Program-made: the position numbers and the translations under genes | Assembly (NCBI RefSeq): GCF_016587355.1 | Contig: NZ_BNJF01000004.1 | Span: 434,001-498,000 of the forward strand | From: Ktedonospora formicarum | GTDB lineage: Bacteria; Chloroflexota; Ktedonobacteria; Ktedonobacterales; Ktedonobacteraceae | Reading direction: 5' to 3' | Length of the DNA: 64,000 nt | The notes under the pieces: model-generated | The model's input: only the letters and a program-made list of their open reading frames with translations | Database searches by the model: none | What the model was told of the DNA's origin: nothing | Shown here: piece by piece, positions 18,719 to 27,184 of the stretch | Position numbering within the stretch: position 1 is the first letter of the stretch | Layout: the number at the start of each line of letters is the position of its first letter

Positions 18719-21574
18719 ATGATTGCCAAAACGTTTCAGGATGCTCAGAATGCTTATACGGCATATCGTTTGCCAACAACTACAGTCGTGACGGCATTCG
18801 AGAGCGATCTTAAGAAGGGGCTGTGCACCGAAGAGGCTCACATCCGCTTACGGTACTACGGCAAGAATGCATTACCAAGCCCACCATCAAAACCATTGTG
18901 GAGACAAATACTCGCCCAATTCTGGACCCCCCTCACGATACTGTTGCTGATCGCCATTCTCATATCCTTGCTTGTGTGGTGGATCGAGCACGAGACCCCC
19001 TTCCCTTACGAATCGCTCACGATCTTTGTGATCGTGCTCTTCAACGGTATTCTGGGTTTCCTTCAGGAATATCGAGCGGATAAAGCCATGGTAGCCCTGC
19101 AAGCTATGGAAGCAATAACGGCACAGGTGCTTCGGGACGGGGAGATACAGGTCGTAGCAACAGCGCAGATTGTCCCAGGTGACATTCTGCTCATTGAGGA
19201 AGGAGATATAATTGCAGCCGATGCGCGCGTACTGGAGGCCATTGCATTGCGTCTGATTGAGGGGGCTCTGACGGGTGAGAGCGTGCCTGTCTCAAAGCAC
19301 ACAGCACCGATTGGGCAGAAAGTAAGTATAGGTGATCAGCGCAACATGGTGTTCTGTGGTACAGCTGTCGCCGCTGGTCGTGGGAGGGCTCTCGTGACCG
19401 AGACGGGTACGAGAACACAGATCGGACAGATCGCAGGTTCGCTCCAGCGGCGCGTGGAGAAGAAAACTCCCTTGCAAAAGGAACTTGATCGTGTTGGGAA
19501 GTGGTTGGGCCTCCTCGTCATGGGGATTGCTATCATGATGAGCTTGGTAATCCTGCTCGTTGATCGTATTGGAACGTTGCGTGAACTTGTAGCCATCTTG
19601 TTATTGGTTGTCTCGCTGGCGGTTGCTGCCGTTCCGGAAGGGCTGACCGCGATTACAACAATTGTGCTCTCGTTAGGCATGCAGCGTATGGCACAGCGCA
19701 ACGCTATCGTGCGCACAGCCTCGGCAGTGGAAGCCCTGGGGGCAACGACTGTTATCTGTACAGACAAGACGGGAACCCTGACCAAGAACGAGATGACCGT
19801 GCGTACAGTGGTGACCCCCAGTGGACGTGTTGATTTCACTAATGTTGGCTATGATCCAGGCGGTCACGCCGTGCAGGCAGGACAACCACTCAATGATCCC
19901 ATCCTCCTTGGGGAGGTGACAGCAGCATTACGCGCAGCTATCTTGGCGAACAACGCGGTTTTACGCTCTGATAACGGTCTCTGGACAATACAGGGTGATC
20001 CAACAGAAGGTGCTCTCTTGGTCACTGCGCAGACTATGGGACTCCAAAAGTCCTCACTTGAGGACTGTTTTCAACGTCTCACCGAGATACCTTTCTCATC
20101 TGAGCGCAAATTAATGAGTACAGTACACAAAGATAGAGGCGGCATAGACAGCGAGCAGAAGGTGCTCTATTCCAAAGGGGCACCAGATGTGTTACTGGCA
20201 CGCTGTACGTCTGAACAGATTGGCAGCGAACATGGTGGCACATGTATGCGACCTCTTACAGCAGAGCGACGTCACGCCATACGTGCTGTGTTTGAGGAAC
20301 TTGCTGCCGATGCGCTCCGCACCATTGGTATGGCATGGCGTGTGATCCCTGAGGAGACGAGCCCGGCATTGGAGCAGATGAGCGAGCATCTGGAGCAAGA
20401 GTTGATCTGGTTGGGTGTGGTCGGGATGATCGATCCACCTCGACCGGAGGCGGCAATGTCGATCAAGCAGGCTCAGCAATCAGGTGTCCGAGTCATCATG
20501 ATCACAGGAGACCATCCCATCACTGCGCGTGCGATAGCGTACGAACTCGGTGTGATGCAGCAGGGGGAGCACGTCGTAACCGGGCTCGAATTAGAGCAGA
20601 CAAGCGATGATAGACTGAAAGAAATGGTACGCGACGTTGCTGTGTATGCACGCGTGGCCCCCCATCACAAACTGAGGATTGTCCAGGCACTCAAGGCCAA
20701 TGGTGAAATCACTGCGATGACTGGCGATGGCGTCAATGATGCTCCTGCGCTTCAGCAGGCTGATATCGGGGTTGCTATGGGGAGAGCGGGAACAGACGTC
20801 GCTCGAGGTGCCGCTGATATGATTCTCCTTGACGACAACTTTGTGTCAATTGTTGCTGCGATCGAAGAGGGGCGTGCTATCTATGCTAATCTCCAAAAGT
20901 GCTTACGCTATTTGCTCTCTTCAAATATTGGCGAAGTGTTGACCATGTTTTTCGGCGTCATTCTAGCAAGTACCATTGGACTGATTGGAGAGGCTGGGAC
21001 AGCGATTGTCGCACCGCTTCTTGCGACCCAGATCCTCTGGATCAATCTCTTAACCGATGCAGGTCCAGCGCTTAGCCTAGGGGTTGATCCACCCGATCCT
21101 CGCCAAATGCATCGCCCACCACGTAGCCAGAGGCATCCTCTCATCTCACGTTCCATGTGGGTAAGCATCAGCATCATTGGTGTGATCATGACAATCGGCA
21201 CGCTGTTTATTCTCGATATGAGCTTGCCCGGCGGGCTGATCCCAGGAAATGGGAACCTTCGTTTTGCTCAAACGATGACGTTCACCACGCTTGTTCTCGC
21301 GCAATTGTTCAACATCTTCAACGCCCGTTCCGATACTCTCAGTGTGTTCCACACACTTCTGGCAAACAGGTGGGTCTGGCTGGCTATTCTCCTGTCACTC
21401 CTATTACAGGGGGCCGTTGTTTATCTCCCGTTCCTTGGTAACGCCTTCCACACAGTGCCTTTACACCCCTTTGATTGGCTGTTGAGCTTGACTGTTGCCA
21501 GTACCGTACTGTGGGGACAAGAAATGGCGAAATGGGGGAGACATCTGCTCAAAGGAAAGAACATGGTAAAGTAG
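18719..21574 (+). CDS. P2-type cation-transporting ATPase (Ca2+/CtpF-like)
   Basis: 951 residues. The start at 18719 is preferred because AAGGAGG precedes it by ~5 nt; the ATG at 18686 is almost fused to its own SD. Order: N-terminal cation-ATPase domain, M1-M2, actuator LTGESVPVSKH, M4 VAAVPEGLTAITTIVLSLGM (PEGLT instead of the usual PEGLP), CTDKTGTLTKNEMTV, KGAPDVLL nucleotide domain, ITGDHPITA, MTGDGVNDAPALQQADIGVA, then the C-terminal membrane bundle. It is closest by motif to bacterial Ca2+-type P2A pumps such as mycobacterial CtpF, a hypoxia-regulon member; ion specificity is inferred. It is convergent with the MurB-like gene downstream. Confidence 0.85.
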   Translation: MIAKTFQDAQNAYTAYRLPTTTVVTAFESDLKKGLCTEEAHIRLRYYGKNALPSPPSKPLWRQILAQFWTPLTILLLIAILISLLVWWIEHETPFPYESLTIFVIVLFNGILGFLQEYRADKAMVALQAMEAITAQVLRDGEIQVVATAQIVPGDILLIEEGDIIAADARVLEAIALRLIEGALTGESVPVSKHTAPIGQKVSIGDQRNMVFCGTAVAAGRGRALVTETGTRTQIGQIAGSLQRRVEKKTPLQKELDRVGKWLGLLVMGIAIMMSLVILLVDRIGTLRELVAILLLVVSLAVAAVPEGLTAITTIVLSLGMQRMAQRNAIVRTASAVEALGATTVICTDKTGTLTKNEMTVRTVVTPSGRVDFTNVGYDPGGHAVQAGQPLNDPILLGEVTAALRAAILANNAVLRSDNGLWTIQGDPTEGALLVTAQTMGLQKSSLEDCFQRLTEIPFSSERKLMSTVHKDRGGIDSEQKVLYSKGAPDVLLARCTSEQIGSEHGGTCMRPLTAERRHAIRAVFEELAADALRTIGMAWRVIPEETSPALEQMSEHLEQELIWLGVVGMIDPPRPEAAMSIKQAQQSGVRVIMITGDHPITARAIAYELGVMQQGEHVVTGLELEQTSDDRLKEMVRDVAVYARVAPHHKLRIVQALKANGEITAMTGDGVNDAPALQQADIGVAMGRAGTDVARGAADMILLDDNFVSIVAAIEEGRAIYANLQKCLRYLLSSNIGEVLTMFFGVILASTIGLIGEAGTAIVAPLLATQILWINLLTDAGPALSLGVDPPDPRQMHRPPRSQRHPLISRSMWVSISIIGVIMTIGTLFILDMSLPGGLIPGNGNLRFAQTMTFTTLVLAQLFNIFNARSDTLSVFHTLLANRWVWLAILLSLLLQGAVVYLPFLGNAFHTVPLHPFDWLLSLTVASTVLWGQEMAKWGRHLLKGKNMVK

Positions 21575-21944
21575 TATCTGATCCTGCTGCATCATACGCG
21601 CTTTGTCCCAACATGCGTCTTCCACGTGTACTCTCGCACGTTTTCACCCAAACCTTCCCATACACCAATGACTCTGGCACAACGAGGCAAAAGAAAAGCA
21701 AGAGGTGTCTTGGGCAAGGCTGTGTAGATACTCATAGAGGGAACCGACATGCTCGGCAATTTCTTTTCTCGTTGTAACTACACGCTCCCACGCCAGAAAA
21801 GCGCACGCAGCCAATGACGATCCATCAGATGAAACACAAGGCATGCCTCACTTTTCCCATTTCAATCGCTCATGCTCTTTCTTTTTCGGTCATACGCCTG
21901 CTCATTGGGGCCTTCTGGAGAACTTCGGCATACCTCGGGAGGAT
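21575..21944. other. Convergent intergenic region
   Basis: 370 bp between the P2 ATPase and the MurB-like gene. No convincing gene. A minus-strand frame at 21644-21844 contains SDGSSLAACAFLAWERVV, faintly USP-like, but is too weak to call. No clear terminator hairpin was spotted. Confidence 0.4.
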
Positions 21945-22979
21945 TTAAGAACGCCCAGGCCATGCTCCGAGGATGTCAACATTTAATGCCAGCTCTATCC
22001 CAGCATGTTTGAGTACACCTTGATGGGCTTCTTTGATAAGGGAGAATATCTCCCTCGCTGTCGCACCATCGGCATTGACGATATAGTTAGGATTCTGTTC
22101 GGAGATCTGTGCTTTGCCGATGGTTTTCCCGCCAAGGCCAGCCTGCGCGATCACATCCTTTGCCAGAGACCCAGGAGGATCTTTGAAGATGGGTCCGGTT
22201 CCTGGCAGAGGCGGTTCATTGGCGCGACGATCCTCAATGTACCCATCACAACGTGCAGTCAATTGGCGAGGATCTTCATGATGCAAGCGTAGCCCCAGTT
22301 TCACGATAATTTCTGCAGGCTCAATCAACTGACGGACCGGAAAGATTAGATTCCCTTGTCGATCAAGATGGGTGTAGCGATTGATACGGAAACGGCTGTG
22401 ACGGTAGCTAAGATCAATATCATCATGATGATAGCGGCGCATAACGAGTGTTGGGAAGAGTTCTCCAACATGCGTGTTGCAATTGCGAGCATCCAGAACC
22501 TCTATCCACTCAAGTGCCTGTCCCAATTCTTGGTTATGAGCGCCAGCATTGCTAACCAGACCAGCCCCAAGCGTTCCCGGAATACCAATCCCAAATTCCA
22601 AGCCAGACCAGCCTGCGGGAATCAGCTGATGCAGCAATTGAGGCCAGCGTACGCCTGCCTCTGCAATCAGTGTGGCCGTCCCATCACGATGATCCTGGAT
22701 TTCATAGCGTTGAAGGTCCATCCGTGCAACGATGCCGCGCACACCTTCATCAGCAAAAATGACGTTTCGTCCCGCTCCAGTCAGCAAAAGTGGGACGTGA
22801 TGAGTTGCACAGAGGCGGAGCAAGGTCTCCAGTTCTTCGTGAGTATCAAGTGCCACCCACAAATCTGCTGGCCCCCCGACTTCAAAGGAGCAATGCCGCG
22901 TCAATGGTTCGTTTCGACGGACCCGGTCATGAAAATGGGTGTGCATCAATTGATAGGCTTGATTGATAGCAGTAACCAT
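21945..22979 (-). CDS. MurB-like FAD protein lacking catalytic Ser and Glu
   Basis: 344 residues with the UDP-N-acetylenolpyruvoylglucosamine reductase fold. FAD-binding segments are FEVGGPADLWVAL, LLLTGAGRNVIFADEGVRGI and EFGIGIPGTLGAGLVSNAGA; the substrate-side YRHSRFR motif is kept. However, the loop that carries the catalytic serine (GSVFK/RxP in MurB) reads TGPIFKDPPGS, with Pro in its place. The C-terminal PE(V/I)-type glutamate region reads LALNVDILGAW. It is probably not a cell-wall MurB but a derived flavoprotein. GAGGAAA precedes the ATG. A paralogue lies at 39300-40348. Alignment is by eye. Confidence 0.75.
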   Translation of the reverse strand: MVTAINQAYQLMHTHFHDRVRRNEPLTRHCSFEVGGPADLWVALDTHEELETLLRLCATHHVPLLLTGAGRNVIFADEGVRGIVARMDLQRYEIQDHRDGTATLIAEAGVRWPQLLHQLIPAGWSGLEFGIGIPGTLGAGLVSNAGAHNQELGQALEWIEVLDARNCNTHVGELFPTLVMRRYHHDDIDLSYRHSRFRINRYTHLDRQGNLIFPVRQLIEPAEIIVKLGLRLHHEDPRQLTARCDGYIEDRRANEPPLPGTGPIFKDPPGSLAKDVIAQAGLGGKTIGKAQISEQNPNYIVNADGATAREIFSLIKEAHQGVLKHAGIELALNVDILGAWPGRS

Positions 22980-23471
22980 GTATTTTTCCTCACTTCCATA
23001 AGAGAAAGTGGCCGCTCAAAGTTCGTCTTAGATCACGGATCTGTGAATAGTCCCCCAAGAAACGCTCCAATTATCAGGATAATCACAATAACTACCTACT
23101 AATCACAGCAGCACCATTTCGCTTTGTCTCACGGGTTAAGGCATATTTCCACTTAGTAGAGATGAAAATTCCTGGCCGTTCTCGCAAGATCCCTTCTCGC
23201 AATCCCCAAAGTAGCACGAACTCTTTGTAGTAGGGGTTTCTCATCCTTTGCCACTATCAATACCCTGATAGGTGAGGATATCTCATCTCTATTCAGCGTC
23301 CTTGTGTCGCGCAGCCCACTGGTATAGGATCATCCCAATGAACTGCGACCTGCCCCAATATGGATACGCCATCCCACTCGATATCGTCCATATGGACACT
23401 GTTTTTGATTATGAAGTTGCTACTACCTATCAGCATGTTGGTGTTACCTGATTGGTGGAAAAGACCTTCCC
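22980..23471. other. Gene-free stretch
   Basis: 492 bp between two minus-strand genes. It should contain the multicopper-oxidase terminator and the MurB-like promoter. An imperfect hairpin around 23251-23274 (ACTATCA...TGATAGG) is the only structure seen. Long plus-strand frames nearby are antisense shadows. Confidence 0.4.
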
Positions 23472-25580
23472 CTAGAGAATTACCAATGGTCGCATCATAT
23501 CATGCTCCTCATGCTCCAAAATGTGGCAATGCCAGACATATTCTCGCCCACCAATTCGTGGGCTTGATGGAACATAAAATGGCACTTTTGGCAGATCAAA
23601 GCGCATGATCACTGTTGTCACTTCGCTAGGATGCATGCACACTGTCTCTTTCCATCCCAGTTCAGTCTTGTCTGGCCCTCGTGCAGGGCCAGTATAATGA
23701 GGGGAACCATTATAACCTCGCACAGCAAATGGTTGACGTCCCAATACCTGCACATTGACCAGATGCCAATGGATTGGGTGGGTATCACCCGTCAAATTCG
23801 CAATTTGCCAGACTTCCGTTTTGCCCTCTTGTACCACCTCGGTGACAGGCTCATCATAGCCTTGTCCAAAGCCTCCATTCCTTTCTCGGTTAATCCCAAG
23901 CAGCTGGAGCAAGCGACCATAATCATCAAATGACTCGTTCAATGTTAATTGTCGCACCTTTACACCTGGTGGGAGGTGCAACCTTCCGTTTTGTATCGCT
24001 ATACCTGGCGGTACAAGAAATGGGGAAAGAGTGGAGGTCAAACTACTTTGAGGTGTGAGGCCCAAAGGACGATCATTCCCGCCTGCTGAGATAACCTTGA
24101 ATTGCATAATCTGGCGAGTGTTCGGTCCAAAACCAGGAATCGTGGGGGTAGGATTGGAAGAGCCCGGAAAGTAATCATTGATGGCACTCCCCTTCGGAAA
24201 TGGTGCTGGAGCATCGTTATAGAGAATGATCTTCTTTCCAGCAAATCCACTGAAGTCAACAAGGAGATCCCAACGCTCAGCAGGGGCTGTGATGAGACTT
24301 CCTCCGAAAGAGATGGGATCAAACGGACGATTGGAAGGGGTATGTACGGGCCTGGGGAGAAATCCCCCTTCTGTCCCGAGCACAAAAAAGTCGGGGCCAG
24401 CTGCATTGGTTGGCTCTAAATGACTGTTGAGCGCAATACTATCTGCACTCCCATTATCTACATACAGTTGCAGGTTCAGAAAGCGCGCTTGGCAACCATT
24501 GAGAACACGCAGGCGATAGCGGCGATCTTCAACGGTTGCCTCAGGATAGACTGTGCCATTCGCAAGCATAGTATCCCCGAACATTTCTGGGACAATCGAG
24601 CGATCTGGTGGCAAACCCAAAGGATGGGCACCTAACGACCAACGGTCTGTCTCATAGACATGAGGATACCACAAACTACCCATCTCCCTGGGGCCTGGCC
24701 AGCTGGGATCTTTGCTCTCGAGATCAGTTCCAACAAAGAGCTTATCCTGAATGATGAGGGGAAGCTCGTGCCCACCATGTTCCACAAAGTCGGGCAGACC
24801 GTCATTGCGCAAATCAGACTCGAAGTGATCGCGTATAATATAGGCACTAGCAACTCCAGCATAGGCATTGAGCCGCGTAAGATCGTAAGCATGATCATGA
24901 TACCAGCCGAGCCGCGCACTCTGATTGTTGGGATAGTAATACTCCGCTTGACCAGGTTTCAGCTGAGGGTTGAGCAATTTGTAGATGTTGCCCTGTTGAC
25001 TCTCAACGCTCGGCCCATAGTGCCCATCTGGCGTAAACCAGGTCCCTGGTCCACCGTCACTGGTCCAGGGCACAAATCCGCCGTGTATATGCGTCGTCGT
25101 AGCATTCTGCTGTTTCTGGGATGCAGGAAAGCTGGCACTCTTATCAACTGGCAGGATGTGCTTCTGCGGTAGCTCATTCGTCATAGTGATCTGTATTGGC
25201 TTCCCGCTCTGCACCACAAAGATACCTCCAAGGTGTCTCTGTATTTGTCCTCGACCACCCCTACCCAACGTAACGGCTGGATGATAGCCCCATAACGTTG
25301 TTTCTCCAAGGTCAGGATGTAACTGATCCGTGAATTGCCTGATGAAGACTGAATAATGCGTCACTCCTGTGGTGGGAGCAACGAAGGAGTCAGGAGCTGC
25401 CACCGGGATTCCCTCCGGACCAAGACCCCGCAGCGGTTGTTGGAATTTTTTCAGCCGCTTGCTTTCATGGAGGGCAAATACGCTTCGGGTATCAAAATGC
25501 CAGGAGATAGCCAGCGCAACTCCTACAGCCGCAGTATGCGCGAACAATTGTCGTCGTGTGAACGTTCTGTATTTTGCCAT
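23472..25580 (-). CDS. Tat-exported multicopper oxidase (CotA/bilirubin-oxidase type)
   Basis: 702 residues from ATG 25580 (GGAGGGAG ~10 nt upstream; a GTG 18 nt earlier is less likely). The N-terminus has a Tat-like FTRRQLFAHTAAVGVALA signal. All four copper-ligand clusters are present: THIHGG, GWYHDHAYD, HPIHWHLV and WHCHILEHEEHDMMRP, the last with the type-1 ligands. It should oxidise phenols, bilirubin-like pigments or metals with O2 reduced to water outside the membrane. Longer than CotA (~510 residues), with insertions such as residues ~120-160. It stands alone, flanked by MurB-like and USP genes, and has no four-box promoter. Confidence 0.9.
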   Translation of the reverse strand: MAKYRTFTRRQLFAHTAAVGVALAISWHFDTRSVFALHESKRLKKFQQPLRGLGPEGIPVAAPDSFVAPTTGVTHYSVFIRQFTDQLHPDLGETTLWGYHPAVTLGRGGRGQIQRHLGGIFVVQSGKPIQITMTNELPQKHILPVDKSASFPASQKQQNATTTHIHGGFVPWTSDGGPGTWFTPDGHYGPSVESQQGNIYKLLNPQLKPGQAEYYYPNNQSARLGWYHDHAYDLTRLNAYAGVASAYIIRDHFESDLRNDGLPDFVEHGGHELPLIIQDKLFVGTDLESKDPSWPGPREMGSLWYPHVYETDRWSLGAHPLGLPPDRSIVPEMFGDTMLANGTVYPEATVEDRRYRLRVLNGCQARFLNLQLYVDNGSADSIALNSHLEPTNAAGPDFFVLGTEGGFLPRPVHTPSNRPFDPISFGGSLITAPAERWDLLVDFSGFAGKKIILYNDAPAPFPKGSAINDYFPGSSNPTPTIPGFGPNTRQIMQFKVISAGGNDRPLGLTPQSSLTSTLSPFLVPPGIAIQNGRLHLPPGVKVRQLTLNESFDDYGRLLQLLGINRERNGGFGQGYDEPVTEVVQEGKTEVWQIANLTGDTHPIHWHLVNVQVLGRQPFAVRGYNGSPHYTGPARGPDKTELGWKETVCMHPSEVTTVIMRFDLPKVPFYVPSSPRIGGREYVWHCHILEHEEHDMMRPLVIL

Positions 25581-25723
25581 ACCACACTCTCCCTCCACAT
25601 TATGCCTCTCAGATGAGCCGCTTACTTCTCATCCGCAACAAGTCTCTCTCCAGGAAAGAGGTACCTATTAGGTACTTTAGCCTCTTCAATGCAGATCACG
25701 GTCTTGCTTCATACCATCTTTGT

Positions 25724-26722
25724 CTAGCTTTCCTCTTTCAACTGCTCTTCTCTAATCATATCCGCAGGGCGCACCAACAAGACCGGAAGCCTGGTCGCTC
25801 GGAGCACACGACTCGCGATACTGCCCATTGTCCACTTTTTGATTCCGCTATATCCATGGGTTGTCATGGCAATGAGATTGCTGGGGGCAATAATACTTCC
25901 ATCTTCAGCATTCTCGCCATGCTCTGCCATCTGAACGATCCCTTCCGCAATATCCTCCGTTTGCGAGATCGACCAGGTGAGCTTGAAACCATGGTTGAGG
26001 CCAACATGAGCGACCAGACCTTCGCGAATGTACTCACTGACCGCTTGTAGATTCTGCTTGGCACTATGCAGTAGAGCCTCCCTCGCGCTCTTGCTGCTCC
26101 CATTGGGTACCATGACCATTTGTGTGAGGTGCAATTCCCCTTGCTCAAGGGGGGACAAGGCTGTCACCAGGGCCTGAGCAGGAGCAATCACATCTTGCGA
26201 GCGGGCTGATATATCGAGTGGAATCAAGGCACGAACACCACCAGCACTCTTGTCGTTAGGATGCGCAAGGAGCGGTTTCTTCTCCTCGCGGAGAATAAAG
26301 ATGGGGACAGGCGCATGATGAATAACCTTTTCCGCAACACTCCCTAACACCCACCGTTTCACTCCTGTATACCCATGGCTGGTCATGACCACGAGGTCAA
26401 CAGCGCAGGTATTCACGGTGGAAAGGATAACACTTGCTGGATATCCCAGCACGACCTGCTTTTTGAGGGATACACCTGCCAAATCAGGGCGACAAAGCAC
26501 GGACTCAAGGTAGGTATTGGCACTCGCGAGACTGCTCTCCATGATGACATGCAAGGTAGAAGGTTGCATCGCTCCGTACGAGAGGTAGGCATAGGATACA
26601 TCGACCACCTGCAAGAGCATCATCGTTCCACCTGATGAGCGTGCCATCCGTCCCGCGACTGGTAATGCCGCTTCAGCAAGTGGGGATCCATCTAAAGGCA
26701 CCAGAATCTTTTGAAACATCAT
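25724..26722 (-). CDS. Universal stress protein, tandem USP domains
   Basis: 332 residues from the first of two adjacent ATGs (26722 or 26719) behind AGGAGAG; paralogues begin MF(H/R)..LVP, so the second ATG may be the true start. Domain 1: FQKILVPLDGSPLAEAALPV ... HGYTGVKRWVLGSVAEKVI. Domain 2: ALIPLDISARSQDVI ... HGYSGIKKWTMGSIASRVL. Both ATP-binding loops are intact, although domain 2 has DISAR where DGSxxAE is usual. Its role is stress survival and ATP binding. It stands alone between the multicopper oxidase and the Mg-type ATPase. Confidence 0.88.
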   Translation of the reverse strand: MMFQKILVPLDGSPLAEAALPVAGRMARSSGGTMMLLQVVDVSYAYLSYGAMQPSTLHVIMESSLASANTYLESVLCRPDLAGVSLKKQVVLGYPASVILSTVNTCAVDLVVMTSHGYTGVKRWVLGSVAEKVIHHAPVPIFILREEKKPLLAHPNDKSAGGVRALIPLDISARSQDVIAPAQALVTALSPLEQGELHLTQMVMVPNGSSKSAREALLHSAKQNLQAVSEYIREGLVAHVGLNHGFKLTWSISQTEDIAEGIVQMAEHGENAEDGSIIAPSNLIAMTTHGYSGIKKWTMGSIASRVLRATRLPVLLVRPADMIREEQLKEES

Positions 26723-27184
26723 CGAAGGTCTCTCTCCTTTTCTCGTCTGACGCTCTGTCCTTCCTTTCATCAGAGATGAGCGTTCACCGACCCTTTCCCG
26801 CTTTCATCGATGACCGCCTGATGCTTTCACACCAAATGTACAGCACCCGACAAACAGAAGCGGTCTGCCTCAGATACTGAGAGAGATGACAACGTTCATG
26901 GTTTCCATGAGCAAGAGAAGCACTTGGAGAATGCCGTTCACCAAGTCTGATCAGATTTCTTCTCGCAGGAAGAGCATAGATAGATTGAGGGTATAGAATT
27001 GCTCACTAAAGCCTATCGGGTAGAGGTGCTCTGCCCGATAGGTTTGATAGAGAGGAGACATTCTCAGCATCATTTATCCCCAGATGACTATGCTTAATGC
27101 GTTTGTTCGCCTGAATAGCATTGAACCCAAAACAACTCATTGATTTTTGAGCAAACGAGGGCGGTCATTGCCTGCCATTCTGCA
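26723..27184. other. Intergenic between USP and MgtA-type ATPase
   Basis: 462 bp. It holds one clear hairpin (27012-27042, separate entry) and the USP promoter, which I could not place. I searched for the four-box pattern and found only isolated TCAC motifs without correct spacing. Confidence 0.4.
27012..27042 (-). terminator. Hairpin downstream of the MgtA-type gene
   Basis: CCTATCGGG at 27012-27020 pairs perfectly with 27034-27042, with a 13-nt loop. It lies ~145 nt past the ATPase stop (27185) on its strand and upstream of the USP gene. It is likely the terminator separating them. Confidence 0.55.

Noticed and set aside
22356..23102. 248-codon plus-strand frame
   Set aside because: Antisense of the MurB-like gene, which has clear motifs and a ribosome site on the other strand.
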